Of a stretch of DNA of 28,040 nucleotides, positions 7,285 through 15,207 are shown one piece after another (position 1 is the first letter of the stretch; every line of letters begins with the position of its first letter). The translations under genes and the position numbers were made by a program. The stretch is from positions 1-28,040 of the IMG/VR virus record IMGVR_UViG_3300027844_000445. One strand, written 5' to 3'. The notes under the pieces were generated by a model. The model had not been told where the DNA came from. It was given only the letters and a program-made list of their open reading frames with translations, and searched no databases. The DNA is from a virus.

Positions 7285-9456
7285 TTATACTGCGTATCTA
7301 ATTATTACTATTCCTGAACCGCCACTTCCTGCCGCACCAACTTCATCCCATTCTCCTGCTCCTCCACCTCCACTACCAGTATTTGCACCGCCATTCCCAC
7401 CAACGGCTTGGGGAGAACCAACAGTTCCTGCATTTAAACCTCCTATTCCTGCTAAGCCATTGACCGCACCTGCTCCTCCTATTGTTCCTCCTCCACCACC
7501 ACCTAGTCCACCTGAGTTTACTCCATTAGAAGTACTATAACCAGCACCACCTCCACCGCCAGCCCAATAGAATCCAGTATTATATGCAACACTATTATGA
7601 GTACCAGACCCAGAGGTATGTCCTAATGCATCTGGAGTTATCCAAGCTATTTGGAGTCCATCACCACCTGTTCCACCTACTGACCCACTAGTGTCTCCCC
7701 CAACAGACCCAGCATCGGTTGCACCACCACCTCCACCTCCCATCTGCGAGTTTGGTGATGGATTAGAGCCACCAGCACTGCCATAATTAGTATATGAGCC
7801 ACCTACCGTTGTCTGACTTTGTGCAGGTTGGGTTGCCGCAGAAGCGGTGAGGGTCTGATGACCCCACACACCACCACTACTCCCACCTCCGGTAGATGGA
7901 GGATTTGGGTTTGCGTATGCCCCTCCAGCACCACCACCAAGAGCAGTAAGAACTGTAGTGCTTCCCAAAGTAAATGTTGAACCATAGCCATTATAACCAG
8001 CATTGGTTGATGCCCCAGCACTTCCTCCCGATTCTCTTCCTGCTCCTCCATCTCCTACAGCTACAACATAAGTACCAGCGGCTAATGTTATTCCTGTGGC
8101 ATAAACTATACCTCCTGCTCCACCTCCACCACCATGTCTGGAACCTCCTGCACCACCTCCAGCAACAACGAAAACATCTGCTGTCATAGAACTGGTAACA
8201 ACAAAATTGAAACTACTTGAACTATTCGTGTATGTATGAACCCTGAAACCAGTATAAGTTGTTATTGTTCCACCATTTGATGTGGGTAATGCCTTTGTTA
8301 TTATATTAAATAATCTAGGGGAACTTTGTGCCTGTGCATCTATTGCATCAACAGTAATATTATAAGTTGTGTAGGTAGTACCAGTAATAGTTCCAGTAAT
8401 ATCACCTGTAGATGTACTCATTGCCAAGCCGGGAGGTAATGGACCACTCGATAGTGCATAAGAAGTTGTAGCCGGTGATCCACCAACTAGATCAATTGTA
8501 GAAATTGCGGAACCTGTAATAAAAGCAGATAATATATTCCCAGAAGCAGGAGAAGTCCAGCCGGGTAAAGCAGAATAATCAACATTAATACTTGCCGACA
8601 AACCACTTGTATTCCCTACTACCAAACCATCAACCTTAGTTCCTGCTGTTTTTGCTGGAGTACCTGTGACAGTAATTTGACTTGAACTATCTCTTGAGAC
8701 TGTGCTTGGAGCAGTACCATCTATAGTAACAGTTGCACCTGTCTGAAAATTAGTGCCAGTAATTATGAGTGTTTGTGTATTAAAGGTTAATGATATTGGA
8801 GAACCTGAACTTGCAGTAGCGGTTGGTGCTATAACAAAAGAGGCATTAGTTATGATTGATGAAACAGTAGTATTAAATGATAAAACCGCTGAAGAATTTG
8901 TTGCAGTTGCATTTGCAGAAAGCTCAAAAGATGTATCAGTTATAATTGATAAAATAGTTGCTCCAGCAGGAACTCCTGTAAATTCGGCTACTGTCATTCC
9001 AACTACAAGTCCAGTAGTAGACCCTGCAACTGTGACTGTTGCATCAGTATTAGTAAGACCACAAGTAAGATTGCTAACAGTAGAAATACCTGTTCCCTTA
9101 ACTACCTGTCCTACTACTATTCCAGTTGTAGATGCGGCTAATACTGTAGTGCTACTCTGGGTAGTACAACTGAGATTAAATTCACCAACAGTATCTAATG
9201 CGGTATCATCACCGGGATAATTTAGTGAGGAAACTGTAGGTGGAGAATCTATTGAAGCCCATCCTGTTGCATTATACTGTTGCATAATGCCAAGAGTGGT
9301 ATTGTACAGCATCATTCCAACCACAGGAGTCAACGCATCTCTTTCAGTTGTTGTTGCTGAAGGAATCTTAACGTAGTCACCTAAAAGGTTCAGGTTCGAG
9401 GGTATGTCAGCAGAGATTAAAGCGGCTCTGCCAGATTTTCTTCCAACGTAACTCAT
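7285..9456 (-). CDS. Large tail fibre with IPT/TIG, He_PIG-like and glycine-rich domains
   Basis: The 723-residue protein starts with a short fibre head containing the MMLYNTTLGIMQQYNATGW motif (about 48-66). An IPT/TIG-like Ig fold follows. It starts near PPTVSSLNYPGDD (72-84) and resumes at LIITGTNFQTGATVTIDG (230-247), the two parts being separated by about 130 residues. The gap holds two copies of a beta module with STTG(I/L)VVG, one inside the other. Next comes a He_PIG-like Ig domain (about 325-385: YALSSGPLPPGLAMSTSTGDITG). A glycine-rich tip (about 400-723) ends GGSGIVIIRYAV. The start overlaps the previous stop as ATGA. The role is host binding at the fibre tip. Domain names rest on motif recognition. 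Confidence 0.92.
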   Translation of the reverse strand: MSYVGRKSGRAALISADIPSNLNLLGDYVKIPSATTTERDALTPVVGMMLYNTTLGIMQQYNATGWASIDSPPTVSSLNYPGDDTALDTVGEFNLSCTTQSSTTVLAASTTGIVVGQVVKGTGISTVSNLTCGLTNTDATVTVAGSTTGLVVGMTVAEFTGVPAGATILSIITDTSFELSANATATNSSAVLSFNTTVSSIITNASFVIAPTATASSGSPISLTFNTQTLIITGTNFQTGATVTIDGTAPSTVSRDSSSQITVTGTPAKTAGTKVDGLVVGNTSGLSASINVDYSALPGWTSPASGNILSAFITGSAISTIDLVGGSPATTSYALSSGPLPPGLAMSTSTGDITGTITGTTYTTYNITVDAIDAQAQSSPRLFNIITKALPTSNGGTITTYTGFRVHTYTNSSSSFNFVVTSSMTADVFVVAGGGAGGSRHGGGGGAGGIVYATGITLAAGTYVVAVGDGGAGRESGGSAGASTNAGYNGYGSTFTLGSTTVLTALGGGAGGAYANPNPPSTGGGSSGGVWGHQTLTASAATQPAQSQTTVGGSYTNYGSAGGSNPSPNSQMGGGGGGATDAGSVGGDTSGSVGGTGGDGLQIAWITPDALGHTSGSGTHNSVAYNTGFYWAGGGGGAGYSTSNGVNSGGLGGGGGGTIGGAGAVNGLAGIGGLNAGTVGSPQAVGGNGGANTGSGGGGAGEWDEVGAAGSGGSGIVIIRYAV

Positions 9457-9797
9457 GTAATCTCCAGATAACTTGTAATCACATTCATGGAATTTGCTGT
9501 ATTGCTTCTAACTTTTATTGAGTCTGAGGTTTCCATAACGAGCTTGTAGTCCCCTCCAAGCACCACCAAACTTCCGCCCGTGGGAATCGGGGCATCCTTG
9601 ACTATCCATGTTTCTGTACCACCATTAACTAGCTTAACTCCAACTGCAATAACTCCTGCTGTTATATTGGCTATTGTCATTCCAATTAAAGTAGTCTGTG
9701 TTGCTGGACTTGTGGTAGCAACTAGAGATAGTGCAGGACTATCTGTATCAGCCGCTAAAGCAGCGTTAAAAGTGTCATTCTTAAATGTGTTTGCCAT
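9453..9797 (-). CDS. Small virion structural protein (beta-rich)
   Basis: A 114-residue soluble protein starting MANTFKNDTFNAA. It alternates beta-strand-like stretches (TTLIGMTIANITAGVIAVGVKLV, TWIVKDAPIPTGGSLVVLGG) and ends with DSIKVRSNTANSMNVITSYLEIT. This layout is common for small proteins beside tail fibre genes in marine phages and resembles the protein at 11306-11680. Both have a PIP(T/L)P-like turn followed by hydrophobic strands and then (D/S)-I-KV near the end, so distant paralogy is possible. AAGGAT precedes the ATG. It overlaps the next fibre by ATGA. A decorating or fibre-collar role is only a guess. Confidence 0.85.
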   Translation of the reverse strand: MANTFKNDTFNAALAADTDSPALSLVATTSPATQTTLIGMTIANITAGVIAVGVKLVNGGTETWIVKDAPIPTGGSLVVLGGDYKLVMETSDSIKVRSNTANSMNVITSYLEIT

Positions 9798-9820
9798 ATT
9801 TATCCTTTAATTTCAATTAG

Positions 9821-11296
9821 TTATCCAAGAGCGATACTCATAGCTACGGCTGAGTTGTTTGCTTCTAATTGGGTTTCTGTTAGAGTAAGTCCAAATGCCT
9901 GCCATGCAGAAGCATCATAAAAACTTAGTTTGTTAGTCGTAGTATTATAATACAAGTCCCCTTCATCATTATCTGAGCCCGGAGCAGAACTTGCGATTCT
10001 ATACCTATCTGCAAAGTCATTGACACTACTTATATTATCTGCAACTGTTTCTATATCACCTATTACTCCAGTAGCACCTAATAAATCCATATCTGCTATT
10101 ACTGGTGCAAGACCTAACAAGGCCATATCTTCTGTTACAGTAGCTGTTCCAAGTCTAGCTAGGTGACCTGTGGTTGCATGTGCCATATTAGACGTACCAA
10201 GCAATGTAATTTCACCATCTACTGCTGCTACAAGGGCTACCTCTCCATCAACATCTGCTACTTTAGTTACATCTCCAGTTGTAATACTAGCAACCTTAGT
10301 TACATCACCAGTAGTAATTACTGCAACTTTACTTACATCTCCTGTAGTTATATCTGCAACTTTACTAACATCACCTGTGGTTATAACAGCAACTTTTGAA
10401 ACATCCCCAGTTGTAATAACAGCCACTTTTGACACATCGCCAGTAGTAATATCTGCGACTTTACTTACATCACCAGTTGTAATATCTGCAACTTTTGAGA
10501 CATCTCCAGTAGTTATAACGGCTACTTTTGAAACATCTCCAGTCGTAATAACGGCTACTTTAGATACATCTCCTGCTGTTATACCAGCAACAGTTGATAC
10601 ATCAGCACCATCAGTTCCTATATTTGAGACAGTAGTTATATCAACTCCAGCAGTACCAAGAACAGCTAATTGTCCTATTTCAGTATCTATTGCAGCTACT
10701 TTTCCAATATCAACTGCATCTGCAACAGCCGCATCAATATTTGTTTGTTGACCTGATGTTGGAGTAGTTTGTTTCCATGCGGAAGCAGTATCATCCCATA
10801 CTTTCATTACTTCTAATGTTGTATCATAATATAATGCTCCGTCATCTAAGGCATCACCATCATTATCTTTTCCTACATTTGCTCCTACTTCTCTGGACGC
10901 AGTAGTATGCGAGCCTAAATATTTATCATCAAATGCATCTGTATAACCCTCAGCCAATGCTGCTGAAGCTGCAGCATTACTTGCATACTTCTTTGCAGAA
11001 TATTCCCCTGTAATAACTTCTGTAGCTTCTACATGGGAGCCTCCACCCAAAGCCCATTGCTTTGCAGTGCCACCTGTCGCAGCAATACCCTGTGCATATT
11101 CCTTTGCGGAATACTCATTTGTCTGAGCATTATTTACAAAATCAAATACAGTAGTCCCATCTGTTAATGTGACCCACTCTTCAACTGTCTGAAGCTTGAG
11201 AGATACATCATTTGCACCATCAATAATATTCAAAGCAGACGTTACTGCTAACTCACCGCTACCTGCACCAATATATACTGGGGATTTACTACTCAT
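9821..11296 (-). CDS. Tail fibre with ten-copy 11-residue repeat shaft
   Basis: This 491-residue fibre has an N-terminal domain (about 1-60, with WVTLTDGTTVFDF). Two EYSAK(E/K)YA motifs follow (61-68 and 98-105), as often seen in marine phage fibres. A GALYYDTTLEVMKVWDDTASAW linker module lies at 153-174. A shaft follows: residues 239-348 are ten consecutive 11-residue units of the form ITTGDVSKVA(V/D). The shaft continues in degenerate form with DGE(V/I) units and LLG/MA segments to about 415. The C-terminal part repeats the linker theme (GDLYYNTTTNKLSFYDASAW, about 452-471). GAGGAG precedes the ATG. The shaft probably trimerises. The role is host attachment. Confidence 0.92.
   Translation of the reverse strand: MSSKSPVYIGAGSGELAVTSALNIIDGANDVSLKLQTVEEWVTLTDGTTVFDFVNNAQTNEYSAKEYAQGIAATGGTAKQWALGGGSHVEATEVITGEYSAKKYASNAAASAALAEGYTDAFDDKYLGSHTTASREVGANVGKDNDGDALDDGALYYDTTLEVMKVWDDTASAWKQTTPTSGQQTNIDAAVADAVDIGKVAAIDTEIGQLAVLGTAGVDITTVSNIGTDGADVSTVAGITAGDVSKVAVITTGDVSKVAVITTGDVSKVADITTGDVSKVADITTGDVSKVAVITTGDVSKVAVITTGDVSKVADITTGDVSKVAVITTGDVTKVASITTGDVTKVADVDGEVALVAAVDGEITLLGTSNMAHATTGHLARLGTATVTEDMALLGLAPVIADMDLLGATGVIGDIETVADNISSVNDFADRYRIASSAPGSDNDEGDLYYNTTTNKLSFYDASAWQAFGLTLTETQLEANNSAVAMSIALG
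10253..10582 (-). repeat. Ten-copy 33-bp coding repeat in a tail fibre gene
   Basis: The segment encodes ten successive 11-residue units (consensus ITTGDVSKVA followed by V or D; the last two have T for S). At the DNA level the 33-bp units differ mainly at third codon positions while the protein is almost invariant. This points to selection on the protein sequence after old duplications rather than a recent expansion. Confidence 0.93.
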
Positions 11297-11305
11297 ATAA
11301 CTCCT

Positions 11306-11680
11306 CTATACTCTTTCTATCATTGACAAAATAACAGAACATGTTTGTGTTGAAGTAACTTTTATAATATCTCCTGTTAATACAGGAGTACCTGCATTAT
11401 TTAATCCATGCTGCAAAATCATTTTACCGGGTATAAGATCTAATGAACTATCTGCTGGTAATGGTATTGTATCTGCTAACTTAACAACAGTTGCATCATA
11501 AAAAGCAGTTAAAGTAATTGTTAATTCTCCTGCACTTGTTGAAGTTGATGCCACATAAAATCCAATTATAACTGAATCTGCCGCAGTGGGAGTCGCATCA
11601 TCGCTTGCAGGGGCTGTAAATATTGTTGTTTCTGTAGCAGCCGGAACATTGACTGCATACCTCATATATCTTTCTGCCAT
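11306..11680 (-). CDS. Small virion structural protein (beta-rich)
   Basis: A 124-residue soluble protein starting MAERYMRYAVNVPAATETTIF. It has alternating strands and a turn (ADTIPLPADSSLDLIPGKM) and ends TGDIIKVTSTQTCSVILSMIERV. The organisation resembles the 114-residue protein at 9453-9797 and similar small proteins among marine phage fibre genes. A strong ribosome site (AGGAGATTAAT) precedes the ATG, directly after the stop of the fibre-base gene upstream. I infer a virion component near the fibre attachment site, with no direct evidence of position or partner. Confidence 0.83.
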   Translation of the reverse strand: MAERYMRYAVNVPAATETTIFTAPASDDATPTAADSVIIGFYVASTSTSAGELTITLTAFYDATVVKLADTIPLPADSSLDLIPGKMILQHGLNNAGTPVLTGDIIKVTSTQTCSVILSMIERV

Positions 11681-11681
11681 A

Positions 11682-12071
11682 TTAATCTCCTAATATCATT
11701 TGATTTTTCCTAGCAACTCTTTCCATCATTGCCTCTAAAGTTTTTTCTGTACCCTGATCAATAGCATATGCATTATCTAAAACTACTGAACCAGAAGCGT
11801 AAGTCACTTTACCTGTTCCAATTGTAGACAATAAATTACTTGATGAATCACTAATTGTCCCAGACCACTTTTGATTGGTCAGGGTTTTATTAGTAAAAGA
11901 ATCTGTACTATCTATTGTTGGAACTGTATAGCTTGCTGTACCATCATGAACCTTTAATCTCCAAGGATCTCCACTTGCATCTGATTTGAGGACTGTAATC
12001 TCTCCTTCTGAACCAGTAAATGTTCCATGTTCAGTAGCAGTCCCTCTTCTAAATTGTATACTTATTCCCAT
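11682..12071 (-). CDS. Fibre protein with major-tropism-determinant N-terminal-like domain
   Basis: The 129-residue protein starts MGISIQFRRGTATEHGTFTGSEGEITV and continues with WRLKVHDGTASY. The pattern RRGT..EH..F.G.EGE(I/L)TV followed by LRVHDG is the hallmark of the Mtd N-terminal-type domain that anchors many phage tail fibres to the baseplate or tail. The C-terminal half has a fibre-like TNKTLTNQKWSGTI segment and a helical end (EKTLEAMMERVARKNQMI). It is short, with no receptor-binding tip of its own, so it may be a fibre base or adaptor. The start overlaps the preceding connector gene as TAATG. Confidence 0.87.
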   Translation of the reverse strand: MGISIQFRRGTATEHGTFTGSEGEITVLKSDASGDPWRLKVHDGTASYTVPTIDSTDSFTNKTLTNQKWSGTISDSSSNLLSTIGTGKVTYASGSVVLDNAYAIDQGTEKTLEAMMERVARKNQMILGD

Positions 12072-12997
12072 TACCTCCTCACTATCATTCTATTTAAGTT
12101 TACCCCACCAGTTATAGAAGCAGGATTTAATGGTTCAACACGATGAGCATCTGCTATAAGTTGCATCTTCTTGTTCATAAAATATCCACTCTTCTCAACA
12201 TTCCTTAAGTCATGTTCTTTTAAATATGCTCTTTCTAATGTTCCATACGTAAGTGCATCTACCCACACTGAATCTATATCACATGTAGTTTGATAATCAG
12301 TTGATGCAATAATAAATGTATCTGTATAATTACTAATGGTTTCTGCTGCAGAATCAAAGGTCAATGAAATACCTGCATCATCAACCAATGCTGTTGATGT
12401 TCCAACAATCCAACCTTGCAAAGTTGTTACTATTATCCGTACTACAGAATTATCTGCATTTGTAGTATCTGTATACTGATATGGAACCTCATCACTCATT
12501 CTTGGTGGACGAGATGTCCCTGTTAGTTTTAATGTTGCTTCTACAGTTGGTATAGGCCACACAGTTATAGTGCCTGAAGATCTTTGGTCAATCACAAGTG
12601 CCTGAGGAATGCCTGTAACAGTTGTCCAATCCTGTATCCTACTCCATAGAGGATTACCAAATATCTTGGTGATAGAAAACTCGCCTTCTGCTGTAGTAGC
12701 AGGGAGCCTTCCCTCCGAAGAAAGTGACTTCATTTCAGAGGTTGTGACAACTGGCAATTCCCTTCCACTAATTGACCCTCCCCCACTGATATCCATAAGA
12801 GTAGAAGGAAGTGCTATCTTATAGTTAGTGGCACTAATAACTACTTCATTGTCTTCTACCGGCAACCTAATAGTCCTCACAAGATCTAAAACTGCATCAT
12901 GAATATAATTATTTAATTCAGTCTTAGTCCAACGAATATATTCTGTATCTTGAAGAACAGTTATTACCCGTGACCTGATATCAACTAAATCAATCAT
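12071..12997 (-). CDS. Neck / head-tail connector protein (DUF6682-like)
   Basis: The 308-residue protein opens with a helical segment (DIRSRVITVLQDTEYIRWTKTELNNYIHDAVLDLVR), then PSTLMDISGG and WPIPTVEATLKLTG, and ends with a helix (WVDALTYGTLERAYLKEHDLRNVE). A W-[ST]-..EL..(Y/W)I.dA helix near the N-terminus, then an LP-x-x-L/M strand and a C-terminal AL.Y..L.+A helix, is the pattern of phage neck/tail-completion proteins, including DUF6682-type proteins. It lies between two unknown proteins after the capsid gene and the fibre cluster, the expected place for a connector. Its start overlaps the upstream stop by ATGA. The specific family is a moderate-confidence call. Confidence 0.8.
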   Translation of the reverse strand: MIDLVDIRSRVITVLQDTEYIRWTKTELNNYIHDAVLDLVRTIRLPVEDNEVVISATNYKIALPSTLMDISGGGSISGRELPVVTTSEMKSLSSEGRLPATTAEGEFSITKIFGNPLWSRIQDWTTVTGIPQALVIDQRSSGTITVWPIPTVEATLKLTGTSRPPRMSDEVPYQYTDTTNADNSVVRIIVTTLQGWIVGTSTALVDDAGISLTFDSAAETISNYTDTFIIASTDYQTTCDIDSVWVDALTYGTLERAYLKEHDLRNVEKSGYFMNKKMQLIADAHRVEPLNPASITGGVNLNRMIVRR

Positions 12998-13455
12998 GCA
13001 ACTTCAACTCTTTGTAGCTGTGCATTAACCTTATCCTTATCAACCTTAGATGAAACAGGAGTTTTTAATACTTGCACATTGTACCTGCAAACATCATAAC
13101 CAATTAATGGTGAACCTTCCTGTGCCTGATGATACTTTGTTTCAACTGCATCCATAAGAACACTGAAATGACCCGGAGGTATAGCCCTACGAGAATTTCT
13201 AGGGAACCTCAGCACCCAATCATTGTGCGTAACTGTAACTGGCCCCATTTGAGATGGGTCATCACCATACCCAATTACTACAACGCCCCAACCCTCAGGT
13301 GTTTTTAAGTCCTTACCAACTTCTATAGCCATGTCTTTCTGGAATGTTTTATGTACAGATACATTCTTTCTACGGCCTGAATCATACATCGGGCTATTAA
13401 TCTGATGCCCATATTCTCCTACTGCAAGTAGTCCTCCTGCTAATTCGCCACTCAT
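12994..13455 (-). CDS. Phage structural-module protein of unknown function (153 aa)
   Basis: A soluble 153-residue protein with EGWGVVVIGYGDDPSQMGPVTV in the middle, followed by NDWVLRFPRNSRRAIPPGHF and a basic C-terminal part. No TM, signal or enzyme motif is visible. Both ends overlap the neighbours by ATGA, so it is part of a tightly coupled set with the 145-residue protein upstream and the connector candidate downstream. Genes in this position (after the capsid, before the tail adaptor) usually encode head-completion or neck proteins. I do not recognise it and assign no function. Confidence 0.85.
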   Translation of the reverse strand: MSGELAGGLLAVGEYGHQINSPMYDSGRRKNVSVHKTFQKDMAIEVGKDLKTPEGWGVVVIGYGDDPSQMGPVTVTHNDWVLRFPRNSRRAIPPGHFSVLMDAVETKYHQAQEGSPLIGYDVCRYNVQVLKTPVSSKVDKDKVNAQLQRVEVA

Positions 13456-13889
13456 GTCATTGCTCTCGTTTTAATGAAAAATAAAATTCTGCCAGAAGTA
13501 GGAGGATCACTTCCCCTTAATCTGACTGTTAATCGGATCGTTTTATTAGATCCGTCCGGTGGAAGAAATACGGATTCTGGACGTTGCTGAAACGAATGTG
13601 GCTCCTGCGGTAATCCAGCCCATTTTAAATATAACTCTTTTTCTTCCTTTACTCTACTCACCCTTCCTACACATATATCTGCCGATACACCCAAAAATGG
13701 TTCAGTCAATATAACTGATATTCTTTCCGGCAAAGTTTCTGGATAAAGATAGTGATCAAAGTAAGCACTGGTAATCAGAGTATCATTTCCACCATTAAAA
13801 CTTTCATGGTTGATTTCAATTATACTCGTTTCCCCTATCGCTTCTGAGACAGGGGCAGGCGGAACCCACCCCTGAAATCGTTGTGTCAT
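13452..13889 (-). CDS. Phage structural-module protein of unknown function (145 aa)
   Basis: The 145-residue product starts MTQRFQGWVPPAPVSEAIGE and is rich in beta-type stretches (RISVILTEPFLGV, KTIRLTVRLRGSDPP, SGRILFFIKTRA). The C-terminal part with two long strands suggests a compact beta domain. No membrane segment or catalytic motif is seen. It lies 9 nt after the major capsid gene and overlaps the next gene by ATGA, which is a usual site for head decoration or head-completion proteins. Either role would be inference. The family is not recognised. Confidence 0.85.
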   Translation of the reverse strand: MTQRFQGWVPPAPVSEAIGETSIIEINHESFNGGNDTLITSAYFDHYLYPETLPERISVILTEPFLGVSADICVGRVSRVKEEKELYLKWAGLPQEPHSFQQRPESVFLPPDGSNKTIRLTVRLRGSDPPTSGRILFFIKTRAMT

Positions 13890-13898
13890 TCAACTCTA

Positions 13899-15149
13899 TT
13901 AACTAATAGTAGATGCACCACACTCGATACGATAAAGCCAGTCTTCATTGAGGATCTGGCAAGCATACCAGCTCTTCCATCCGACTGAACCAGATTGACC
14001 CAAAGGATCAGTAACTGCTGGTTGAGGCATTACTACCTTAGGAATCACAGCATCATAACCAGAGAGTGATACACACCCTATGCATTCTGCTGAGAAAATA
14101 ACGATAGGATATACCTGCACAGTATTGTTAGATGCATTTGTAACAAGCTTCAGAGAAGCAATAGTTGCACCTATCTCCGTTGCTGCTCCTGCTTCAGCAT
14201 AATTACTGGTGTCAGCAACAGTGCCAGCCGTAGAACCAAATGATTGGCCTGTATGACCGGGCGTGTAGCCACTTGTTTGAGTTTCCAGTACATTCGTATC
14301 AATCATCTCTGTTCCATCTGGTGTCTTACCAAACGGAGATGCCTGAGTTGTAAGTACGAATCTAACTACGCCAACACTACCTAATTCTCCCGGTAGCATT
14401 TGCTGACCATTATTACTGTACTTCACATAAGGTATAAAGCCCGGAAGCTTCTCAATGTCCTTACGTAAATCAGTATGCCCTACAGCAACAAATGCTTCAG
14501 GTACTGGTTCAGTATTGTATTTGGCGGAGGGAGTCATCTGCTTCGCAATCTTGCGAGCTTCATTATACTCCAGTGTACGGACTGCCGTATCAAGAAGATT
14601 GGTTGTCGAACCAGTAGTATCACCAGTTGTTCCGCCAATCTCTGCATCTACTGTTGCTCGTGTAGTACCACCAGCATAAGCCGCCTGAGTACCTGAACGT
14701 GCATGTAGAAATGTAATGAAGTCCATCAGTTCGGCAGCTTGAATTGATTGCCGTTCTGTTATCTGCTGAATAATAGGATCTGACGCTGCGGCAACCAACA
14801 CATCAGTAGTGGCAACATATGAACCATATTGGTTCAACTTTACCTTGATGATTGTCTGCAACAGTGTATCGGCTGGGGGCTTAACACCTTCAGCCAATGG
14901 AACGAGAGGTAGTGCGAACTTTTCAAAACGCTTCCACCTAACCTCAAGTCCTTCCTTCTGTGCTTTAGTCTCCTTCTGTCCGAACCGAGCCATTATCATG
15001 GATCGTTTCGCTATTGATAGGAATTTTTTTTGGATCTTAAAGGCCTCTGTTTCATCGAGAGAACCATATTTCATGGTTCCGCCCATAGAGGATGCACCTG
15101 TAGCACCTCTATTAGCGTTTGATCCGCCACTTGTCCAAGTTGTAGCCAT
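13899..15149 (-). CDS. Major capsid protein, N4-gp56-like family
   Basis: The 416-residue protein shows the order of motifs I associate with the N4-gp56 family of HK97-fold capsid proteins. These are a helical N-terminal arm, then ARFGQKETKAQKEGLEVRWKRF (about 54-75), PLAEGVKPPADTL (84-96), an LNQYGSYVATTDVL segment (105-118), and later EAFVAVGHTDLRKDIEKL. LPGELGSVGVVRF follows, where family members have LPGE-G. It forms the head shell. It follows a scaffold-like gene by 58 nt, the usual portal-scaffold-capsid order. A perfect TATAAT lies just before the ATG (15161-15166) but is too close to serve as its promoter. A Gly/Thr-rich loop sits near residues 160-185. Confidence 0.92.
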   Translation of the reverse strand: MATTWTSGGSNANRGATGASSMGGTMKYGSLDETEAFKIQKKFLSIAKRSMIMARFGQKETKAQKEGLEVRWKRFEKFALPLVPLAEGVKPPADTLLQTIIKVKLNQYGSYVATTDVLVAAASDPIIQQITERQSIQAAELMDFITFLHARSGTQAAYAGGTTRATVDAEIGGTTGDTTGSTTNLLDTAVRTLEYNEARKIAKQMTPSAKYNTEPVPEAFVAVGHTDLRKDIEKLPGFIPYVKYSNNGQQMLPGELGSVGVVRFVLTTQASPFGKTPDGTEMIDTNVLETQTSGYTPGHTGQSFGSTAGTVADTSNYAEAGAATEIGATIASLKLVTNASNNTVQVYPIVIFSAECIGCVSLSGYDAVIPKVVMPQPAVTDPLGQSGSVGWKSWYACQILNEDWLYRIECGASTIS

Positions 15150-15207
15150 AATCTTACTCTATTATATTGTTAAAAAATTTAGTTAATGTAGAGCAAGAAC
15201 GGGATTA

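Noticed and set aside
10253-10582. CRISPR-like array
   Set aside because: The 33-bp units are contiguous with no spacers and are in-frame coding repeats of a tail fibre.
10163-10751. Rightward repetitive frames opposite the 11-residue fibre array
   Set aside because: They mirror the 33-bp coding repeat of the leftward fibre gene and have no ribosome site.
15161-15166. Perfect TATAAT box upstream of the major capsid gene (leftward)
   Set aside because: It lies only about 12 nt before the ATG, leaving almost no leader, and has no -35 box at 17-18 nt; likely AT-rich chance.
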